Source of the DNA: Mycobacterium paragordonae
Lineage (GTDB): Bacteria > Actinomycetota > Actinomycetes > Mycobacteriales > Mycobacteriaceae
DNA length: 64,000 nucleotides
Assembly (NCBI RefSeq): GCF_003614435.1
Contig: NZ_CP025548.1
Coordinates: 1-64,000, forward strand
Direction: 5' to 3'
In this document: in pieces, positions 58,724 through 64,000 of the stretch
How positions within the stretch are numbered: position 1 is the stretch's first letter
Layout of the letters: each line of letters begins with the position of its first letter
The notes under the pieces: model-generated
The model's input: the letters and a program-made list of their open reading frames with translations, nothing else
Told to the model about the DNA's origin: nothing
Database searches by the model: none
Position numbers and translations under genes: made by a program

Positions 58724-58875
58724 CGAAGCCACCTACCGTCGTGCACAACCCCCGACGTCACCGTAGGCGGCGGCAACGGATTATCGGGAAAAATTTCCCG
58801 CGCACGCTGCAACAGTCCAAAAAACTCATCCAACTGGGCCTGCACATCCGCATGCTCACCTGCAAAAGTCGCCAT
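58720..58875 (-). CDS. Small 51-aa protein, first gene of the ESX operon
   Basis: Reads MATFAGEHADVQAQLDEFFG at the N-terminus, then 'LLQRAREIFPDNPLPPPTVT' and 'SGVVHDGRWLR'. The stop overlaps the start of the large DUF4226 gene (GTGA), giving strong operon support despite the short length. Sequence is soluble, acidic-helical at the start. No family is recognised. It marks the beginning of the ESX transcription unit, with its promoter in the AT-rich region just upstream (58,876-58,930). Confidence 0.6.
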   Translation of the reverse strand: MATFAGEHADVQAQLDEFFGLLQRAREIFPDNPLPPPTVTSGVVHDGRWLR

Positions 58876-59151
58876 ACAACCATTTTAACGAACCCCAGAA
58901 AACGCAACAAGTCGCACAACTCGTTTAATACTTCACAGGACGCACGACCATTCCCAGATTGCACACCCAACCATCAAACGCGCGCGGAAACAAACAATCC
59001 GGCTCAACGCACGCCGCCTGGCTATAGCCGACGCAACCCGCACCCGTGCCGCCAGCCTTCGAATGCGACTACTCGAAACTCACGGCGAGTTGCCGGATCA
59101 ACTGAGCGTATTCCGATTCAGTCTGCTCGATCGCGATTTCCATACGCTCTA
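58876..59151. other. Upstream region of the ESX operon
   Basis: 276 nt between the first ESX gene and the IS at 59,152. The first 60 nt are AT-rich (attttaacgaacc and cgtttaatacttcaca) and probably hold the operon promoter on the minus strand. A 24-codon ORF (59,069-59,143, 'MEIAIEQTESEYAQLIRQLA') ends here and may be a leftover of a gene disrupted by the IS. Confidence 0.4.
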
Positions 59152-59195
59152 TTGACGTTCCTCCCCACGGCTGAAGCCGGGGGGATTCCAACCTG

Positions 59196-60449
59196 TTAGA
59201 CGGGTTGGAGCAGTAATTCCTCGCGGTTTCCTGCTGGTTCCTGCGTCGGCGTCTCTGCAGCACCCGAGGGCACCGCAGATTCTCGGCAGGCGGTGACCGC
59301 AAGCCCTGCGGCCAGGATGTTTTTGGCGGCGTTTATGTCCGCGTGCTCGGCGGGGCGTGAGCAGTGGGTGCAACGGAAGACCGCTTGGCTCTCGCGGGAT
59401 TTCGGGTCCACATGCCCACACGCCGAGCAGCGTTGTGACGTGAACGCTGCCGGAACTTTCACCACTTCTGTCCCGGTGTAGCGGGACACAGACCGTAACG
59501 CTTGCTCGAACCGGTACCAGCCTTTCGACAAGATTGCTTTGTTCAGGCCCGACTTGGCAGCGGCGCCGTTCGGCAGAAAACTGCCCGGGTTGTTCGGGTC
59601 CGGGACGGGCTGCGCCCGCCGGGTCATGTTCTTGGCCGGCAGCTTCTCCAGCACCACCACCGCGTTGTTCTGCGCTAGCTGGTGGGCAGTTTTCTGGCAG
59701 AAATCCAACCGCCGGCGACGCTCCCGAGCCCGCACCTTCGCCAGGGCTGCACAAGTCTTGTTGCGGTTAGCCGAGCCCTTCGCGGCTCGTGACAGCGTCC
59801 GCTGCAACGCCACCGTGCGGCGTTGCTCGCCGGTGGTGACGAACGCCCGGTCCAGCAGCTCACCGTCGCTGGTGGCCACCGCCACCACCACCCCGCGGTC
59901 CACACCCACCGCCGACCTGGGAGCAGCATGGGTTGCCGGCTTCTCGGCCGCGTCCTCGACCAGCAAAGAGACATACCAGTGCTGGCCCTCACGGCTGAGG
60001 GTGGCCGAGCGGATGGTTTCACCATCCAAGCTGCGGGTCTGCCGGAACTTCACCCACCCGAGCTTGGGCAGCTTCACCCGAGAATGGCGGCGGTTGAGCT
60101 TCTCCACCGCCATCTTGTTCCCTTCGGGAAACCGGAACGATGGCGACCACCGCCGCGCTGAACGCCACCGCACACCGAAGGTGCCATGCTCACGGCATGC
60201 CCTGTCCAGGTCCATCAACGTCTGCTGCAGACAATGCCCTGGAACGTCTTTCAACCATGGGTGCTCGACCTTGGCCTCGGCCAGCTCATGAGCTTGAGGC
60301 CCGTAATTCATCCACGCCCCACGGCGGCGGTACTCACGGCGTTGTTCCAGCCCGGTGTTGAACACCGCCCGACACACTGCACCGATCCGCTCAGCGTATT
60401 CGGCTTGTTCGTCGGTGAACTCGATACGAAACCGCCTCCCCGCCAACAT
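59196..60449 (-). CDS. tnpB: TnpB RNA-guided nuclease, second element
   Basis: 417 aa from the ATG at 60,449 (MLAGRRFRIEFTDEQAEYAE); the open frame upstream lies in tnpA. RuvC residues are visible: Asp in 'AVGVDRGVVVAVA', Glu in 'NAVVVLEKLPAKN' and Asp in 'EHADINAAKNILAAG'. The zinc finger has 'RCSACGHVDPKS' and 'RCTHCSRPA'. It appears intact. It starts 2 nt after the tnpA stop, so the two are co-expressed. Confidence 0.93.
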   Translation of the reverse strand: MLAGRRFRIEFTDEQAEYAERIGAVCRAVFNTGLEQRREYRRRGAWMNYGPQAHELAEAKVEHPWLKDVPGHCLQQTLMDLDRACREHGTFGVRWRSARRWSPSFRFPEGNKMAVEKLNRRHSRVKLPKLGWVKFRQTRSLDGETIRSATLSREGQHWYVSLLVEDAAEKPATHAAPRSAVGVDRGVVVAVATSDGELLDRAFVTTGEQRRTVALQRTLSRAAKGSANRNKTCAALAKVRARERRRRLDFCQKTAHQLAQNNAVVVLEKLPAKNMTRRAQPVPDPNNPGSFLPNGAAAKSGLNKAILSKGWYRFEQALRSVSRYTGTEVVKVPAAFTSQRCSACGHVDPKSRESQAVFRCTHCSRPAEHADINAAKNILAAGLAVTACRESAVPSGAAETPTQEPAGNREELLLQPV

Positions 60450-60451
60450 AT

Positions 60452-60862
60452 TCAGCGGTCCTTCTGCGTCTCGACGTACCGCTTGATCACCGACAACGGT
60501 GCACCACCGACGGTGGCGACGAAGTACGAGTTGGTCCACAGTGACGGCAACCGCGATTTCAGCCACGGGAACTCTTCACGCAGCACCCGCGAGGAGCGGC
60601 CCTTGATGGCCTTCACCAACTTGTGCACCCCGAACTGGGGATCCACCTCCACCAGTAGATGCACGTGATCAGGCATGGTCTCCAACTCGATCAACCATGC
60701 CCCCTTCTCCGTGATCACCTCGGCGATGATCTCTTTCAAGCGTTGCTCCATCCGCCCGCCGATCACTCGGCGGCGGTACTTCGGGCACCACACCACGTGA
60801 TACGCGCACTGGAACGCGATATTCGCGTTCGTCCGCAACGTAACACCCACAACCGACAACAT
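60452..60862 (-). CDS. tnpA: IS200/IS605 Y1 transposase TnpA, second element
   Basis: 136 aa. 'QCAYHVVWCPKYRRRVIGGR' is the N-terminal signature, the HUH motif is 'TMPDHVHLLVEVDPQ' and the catalytic tyrosine lies in 'SVIKRYVETQ'. Length and motifs are those of an active single-strand transposase. Directly upstream of tnpB. Confidence 0.95.
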   Translation of the reverse strand: MLSVVGVTLRTNANIAFQCAYHVVWCPKYRRRVIGGRMEQRLKEIIAEVITEKGAWLIELETMPDHVHLLVEVDPQFGVHKLVKAIKGRSSRVLREEFPWLKSRLPSLWTNSYFVATVGGAPLSVIKRYVETQKDR

Positions 60863-61015
60863 TAGACAGGCAATACCTATCTAATTACGCCAACACGCCG
60901 AACCACACGGGGCAGCGGGCACCACAAGCACGGGACTTGACGCGCTCACCCCCAGGGTTAAAACCCGGGGTCCGCCGCGCTACCTAGCTTCGATCGGTCG
61001 ATTGCTGCCCCGCTG

Positions 61016-61279
61016 CTATGTGTGCGGGAAGATGGCCTCGATGCGCGGGCCGTCCGTGGACCAGAACACCTTGTAGGGCGGATGGCCAATGACCGGTAAC
61101 CGCATGCGAATACCGTCGGAAGTGGTGATCGCCGTGGAGAGGGACTGCGCCTGTCCGGGTAGTCGGAAGATCAACTCGATGGTGTCCAGGATGCTGTTGT
61201 ACAAGTCGGGGTCTGGGCCTTTCTCCAGCTCGTCGAGCTGGGCGTCGGCGACCTGGGAGTAATCGCCCTCCACGCTCAC
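61016..61279 (-). CDS. RelE-like toxin of a toxin-antitoxin pair
   Basis: 87 aa. 'LYNSILDTIELIFRLPGQAQ' and a C-terminal 'HPPYKVFWSTDGPRIEAIFP' fit the RelE/ParE-type fold pattern (small alpha/beta, late aromatic and basic residues). Its GTG start overlaps the upstream gene's stop by 4 nt (GTGA), the typical antitoxin-toxin coupling. mRNA interferase activity is inferred; the call is from size, pairing and pattern rather than a certain family match. Confidence 0.6.
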   Translation of the reverse strand: MSVEGDYSQVADAQLDELEKGPDPDLYNSILDTIELIFRLPGQAQSLSTAITTSDGIRMRLPVIGHPPYKVFWSTDGPRIEAIFPHT

Positions 61280-61527
61280 GTTCTGCGGGCCCGTGCGCGA
61301 CGTACCGTCGGGGATGCGGTGGCGCGCGCGAGGAGTCCGCGCAGCTCGGGATCGGTGTCGAATTCATGTTGGGCGTTGGTTACGACTTGTGCTGGCTGCA
61401 AAAGGATGCTGCCATCGGGGTTTTCGCGCACTAAAAAGCGTTGGTTGGGCCGGCCGGGCAACACTGCGCGGCTACGGCTATCGGTTTCCACGAATGCAAG
61501 TTCGGTCACCACATCACCATAGCCCAT
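61276..61527 (-). CDS. Probable antitoxin upstream of the RelE-like toxin
   Basis: About 83 aa from the ATG at 61,527 (MGYGDVVTELAFVETDSRSR); GTGs at 61,512 and 61,509 are alternatives. 'SRAVLPGRPNQRFLVRENPD' followed by 'GSILLQPAQVV' resembles AbrB/SpoVT-like or DUF antitoxin N-termini, and the C-terminus is charged ('TVRRARARRT'). The stop overlaps the toxin start (GTGA). Confidence 0.6.
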   Translation of the reverse strand: MGYGDVVTELAFVETDSRSRAVLPGRPNQRFLVRENPDGSILLQPAQVVTNAQHEFDTDPELRGLLARATASPTVRRARARRT

Positions 61528-61701
61528 TTTCCCACTGTGGGCATTATCCCTGCGTTGGACGCCGTCTGTGGGCACCTTTCCCGGAAACCTGATTCCGGAC
61601 AGTCGAACCGGACAAGACGGGGGCCGGGCTCGAACACTGCTGTGCGGTGACCCCTCGGGGCGCACTGATGGGCGCCTTTCGTCACCGTGACGGCGCTGCC
61701 G

Positions 61702-62373
61702 TTAGTCGATCCAATATTGCGGGAGCCGCTGCATGCTCGTGCAGAACGAGGGCCCCGCGAGTTCGACCCTGGCTCGACGGGTCGCCGGCGAATCGGCCGG
61801 CCACGTCGACACCCGCTTGGTGAACCATGCCTGCCAGTCCACATCATCGCCACCGGCCGCCAGGCCCGCTAGGTACGAGGCGGTCAGACGGTCACGGGCT
61901 TGAATGAACAGGTTGGCCTGCAAGATCCGGCTGCGGTCATTCATCTCGGCGTTGTTGTCCAGGACCACTCGATCCCACAACTGCTGCCCACCTGGTGCGA
62001 CGCTGCGCACCCGCAAAATCCCGGCTAGGGACTTCACGGCAAGCTCTTCACGGTCGAGAAGCTGACGCGTCGCCTCGCTGTAACGCTGCATCGCAACATT
62101 CCGCGAGTCCACGTACCATGCACTCAAGGCTTCACGCCAACCCAAGCCGCGACCCGGTTCCCAAGCCGCAGAAGGCATTTCCCTGATCGCGTGCAGCGCC
62201 AGCTGCTCAGCGTCACTGTAGACCGCACCGCCGGTGTGTCCCCCCGCTCCGATCGGCAGACAGACCTCGTCTCGCCAGGTGACAGTCAACGTTCCGTTAC
62301 GCGCCCGCCCGAGAATATCTTCTATCAGCGACGCACTCAGCGTGTTAAAATAGGTGCCGCCAACGTAATTCAC
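61702..62373 (-). CDS. Hypothetical protein coupled to the Esp-like gene
   Basis: 223 aa, unknown. Contains 'LIEDILGRARNGTLTVTWRD', several Trp residues ('AAWEPGRGLGWREALSAWYV') and a helical C-terminal half ('ILQANLFIQARDRLTASYLA'). Its start overlaps the Esp-like gene's stop by 4 nt (62,373-62,370), so it is co-translated with a putative ESX substrate and may be its partner or chaperone. That role is inference. Confidence 0.65.
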   Translation of the reverse strand: MNYVGGTYFNTLSASLIEDILGRARNGTLTVTWRDEVCLPIGAGGHTGGAVYSDAEQLALHAIREMPSAAWEPGRGLGWREALSAWYVDSRNVAMQRYSEATRQLLDREELAVKSLAGILRVRSVAPGGQQLWDRVVLDNNAEMNDRSRILQANLFIQARDRLTASYLAGLAAGGDDVDWQAWFTKRVSTWPADSPATRRARVELAGPSFCTSMQRLPQYWID

Positions 62374-64000
62374 GTCCGAACGGTGGTTCCGAACCAGCGG
62401 AAGTGGTAGTCGGCGAGCATCAGCTGATCGTTGTGCACGGCGTCGATCGCTGCGAGCAGCATCCAGTTGCCCAGCTCGTGGGCGTTGACTTCGCCGTCGC
62501 TGCGGGCGTAGTCGGCCAGCACCAGCTGCCGTTGTGCGTCCATCGCCCCGTGCAGCTCGACGAGCTCGGCGGGCAACGCGCCGCCGCCTTTGGCCCAGGC
62601 GGTGGCCAGGGTGTGCGCCACCCGCGGCAGCCCGTCACGCCACTGGGTGGCTTGCCGCAGCTGCCAACCCAAATCTGACACCGGCGCCAACTTGCGCGGG
62701 GTATCCGACAACTCCACACCGGCCACACCGGAGGTGTCGTGCCCGGGCGCCAGTTCAGTGTGAAACCCGCTGCCGCGCACCAAATCCCGCAATGACACCA
62801 ACGCTCCGGGCGCCGGCAGGTCCGCGGACCGCGGCACGCCGACTCCGGGCGGCACCCATCCGCCACCAAGATCGGTGGCCACCATGGTCACCCCATCCGG
62901 GCGAGACGCAGCAACCCACCGCAGCCGCGGCTCCTGAGCCGCCATCGCACCCGCGAAGTCATCGCAGCGGGCCTGCTCGACCGAGTCGGCCGCCACCTTG
63001 CCGGCGGCCGCACCCGCCGATGCCGCCGCGGCCTGACCCAACACCACTCCCCCACCAGACGGTCCGGCCACGGGGGCAGGTGTCACCGCGGCCACGGTGC
63101 GCACCAGCGCCGGACCGGGCACCGGCGCCGCCGGCGCCGAACCCAGCACCGGACCAGGCGTCGGCGCCAACGGCGGAGACGCCGGCGCCGTGGCTGCGAC
63201 CATCCGCACATCTGAGCCGTACGGCGGCAGCGGCCCATGCGGTTCCGGCGTCATCGGCGTCATCGGTGTCATCGGGGCAGCGGGGGCCGCAGCAGCGGGA
63301 GGCGGAGCCGTCACCGGCGCCGCGGGCGCCGCGTGGGACACCATCGCACCACCGTGATCCATCACCGGCGCCACCGCCGGCGCGACCGGCGCACCTGCCG
63401 CCGCGATGTGCGGTGCAATCACCACGGGGGCGACGACCGTCGGAACCGCACGCGCGGCCCCGGACAGGGCAGCTGACACGGCGCCACCGGGGTTGAAACC
63501 AGCTGGGATGGGCGCCTTGGCCTCAGCAGAGGCAGCCGCGCCGCCGGCCACGCCCGGGGCGCCGGACACGATCGGCGCCGCAGGCACCCGCGGTGCTGCT
63601 GGGGCGGCCGGAGCAGCCGGCGCTGAAGGCGCGGGCGCTGTAGGTGCGGGGGGCGACACCAGCTGTCCGGCCAAGCCACCGCCAGCTCCATCCGGCAACG
63701 GCGGGGATGAAGGACCGACGTATTCGTGTCCGAGTGTGCGAGTGGGTGGGGCGGGTGCGGCCGGCGGCGGTCCCCCGGTGCCGAACCCGGCGGCGGTGAC
63801 CTTCGGTGTTTTGCCGTGCGGCGTGAGGTGCGAATGAATGCTCTGCATTTCCCGGCCGTGCGCACGCGCCATACCAGCCAGCATCTGTTGGCCGGCGGCC
63901 AACATCTCGGCCTCAGCGCAGGCATACACCCGCTGATAATCTTCCGTCGCCTCCGCCAGGATCACCGCCTTCGCCGCTTCCCGTTGCGCCGCAGAGCCTT
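62370..64000 (-). CDS. Esp-like secreted protein with DUF5631/5632-type C-terminus (partial)
   Basis: At least 531 aa; the frame is open to the window edge ('AAQREAAKAVILAEATEDYQ'), so the N-terminus lies outside. The start is helical, the middle (about residues 60-340) is an Ala/Pro low-complexity region, and the C-terminal about 190 residues are folded ('RWVAASRPDGVTMVATDLGG', 'LVRGSGFHTELAPGHD', 'DAQRQLVLADYARSDGEVNA'). The C-terminus resembles the DUF5631/DUF5632 part of EspK-like ESX-associated proteins, from recollection. Probably an ESX substrate. Confidence 0.65.
   Translation of the reverse strand, partial: GSAAQREAAKAVILAEATEDYQRVYACAEAEMLAAGQQMLAGMARAHGREMQSIHSHLTPHGKTPKVTAAGFGTGGPPPAAPAPPTRTLGHEYVGPSSPPLPDGAGGGLAGQLVSPPAPTAPAPSAPAAPAAPAAPRVPAAPIVSGAPGVAGGAAASAEAKAPIPAGFNPGGAVSAALSGAARAVPTVVAPVVIAPHIAAAGAPVAPAVAPVMDHGGAMVSHAAPAAPVTAPPPAAAAPAAPMTPMTPMTPEPHGPLPPYGSDVRMVAATAPASPPLAPTPGPVLGSAPAAPVPGPALVRTVAAVTPAPVAGPSGGGVVLGQAAAASAGAAAGKVAADSVEQARCDDFAGAMAAQEPRLRWVAASRPDGVTMVATDLGGGWVPPGVGVPRSADLPAPGALVSLRDLVRGSGFHTELAPGHDTSGVAGVELSDTPRKLAPVSDLGWQLRQATQWRDGLPRVAHTLATAWAKGGGALPAELVELHGAMDAQRQLVLADYARSDGEVNAHELGNWMLLAAIDAVHNDQLMLADYHFRWFGTTVRT

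Larger units (their letters stand above)
59152..60985 (-). mobile_element. Second IS200/IS605-family element (tnpA then tnpB)
   Basis: Contains tnpA and tnpB in the same direction, unlike the divergent pair of the first element. The right end begins with TTGA at 59,152 (complement of the TCAA tip) and has the hairpin ccccacggctgaagccgggg nearby. The left end has an imperfect hairpin, ccccagggttaaaacccggggt (about 60,950-60,971). The left boundary is approximate. The tnpB sequence is clearly different from the first element. Confidence 0.88.

Overview
The window is high-GC actinobacterial DNA that is clearly mycobacterial. It carries PE, PPE and PE_PGRS proteins, Lsr2, two WXG100-type proteins and a complete ESX (type VII) secretion locus. 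The combination of an ESX locus with a VirB4/VirB6/TcpA-like type IV transfer apparatus, type IV CRISPR genes, toxin-antitoxin pairs and IS200/IS605 elements points to a large conjugative mycobacterial plasmid of the pRAW-like kind, or an integrated copy of one. No replication, partition or relaxase gene is recognisable in this window.

Left accessory region (1-26,700). (i) A minus-strand operon at 7086-1967 encodes a MoxR ATPase, a DUF2201/VWA protein, two proteins of unknown function and an SF1 helicase. It is followed by a separately started DUF4192 gene and a small coupled ORF. The DUF4192 and MoxR genes share a 32-bp leader element about 20 nt before their start codons. (ii) A coupled three-gene cassette at 9886-7744 encodes an ADP-ribosyltransferase-like protein, a 139-aa unknown and a CysH-like PP-loop protein. 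(iii) A full IS605-type element with tnpA and tnpB lies at about 10,068-11,830. Two right-end remnants of the same element lie at 22,175 and 26,440. (iv) A SNF2-type helicase operon diverges from a frameshifted HTH regulator. (v) A plus-strand operon of type IV-B CRISPR effector genes (csf1, cas11, csf2, a zinc-ribbon gene, csf3) has no CRISPR array, no adaptation genes and no DinG. (vi) Next come a RHH protein, a broken HerA-like ATPase, an AbiE toxin-antitoxin pair, a PE_PGRS gene and a double-HTH regulator.

Transfer region (26,700-37,430, minus strand). A closely packed set runs from a secreted S1 protease through a TcpC-like protein, a small membrane protein, VirB4, a VirB6/TrbL-like membrane protein and a membrane-anchored secreted protein to a TcpA/FtsK-like coupling ATPase. 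A frameshifted exported HNH nuclease lies just before it.

ESX region (37,480-58,880, minus strand). The transcription order is a small 51-aa gene, a DUF4226 protein, an EspC-like protein, a DUF2694-like protein, a YbaB-like protein, a lysozyme-like protein, eccB, eccCa, eccCb, lsr2, PE, PPE, two esx genes, espG, espI, eccD, mycP, eccE and eccA. EccC is divided between the membrane/DUF part and the three FtsK-type ATPase domains. An lsr2 gene sits inside the locus.

Right end (59,150-64,000, minus strand). A second, unrelated IS200/IS605 element is followed by a RelE-like toxin-antitoxin pair, an unknown gene and an Esp-like secreted protein that runs off the window.

Inferred working: the type IV and type VII machineries together would support conjugation through the mycobacterial envelope. 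The CRISPR type IV-B, CysH cassette, MoxR/helicase, SNF2 and TA modules would serve plasmid competition, defence and maintenance. The functional links among these accessory modules are inference.
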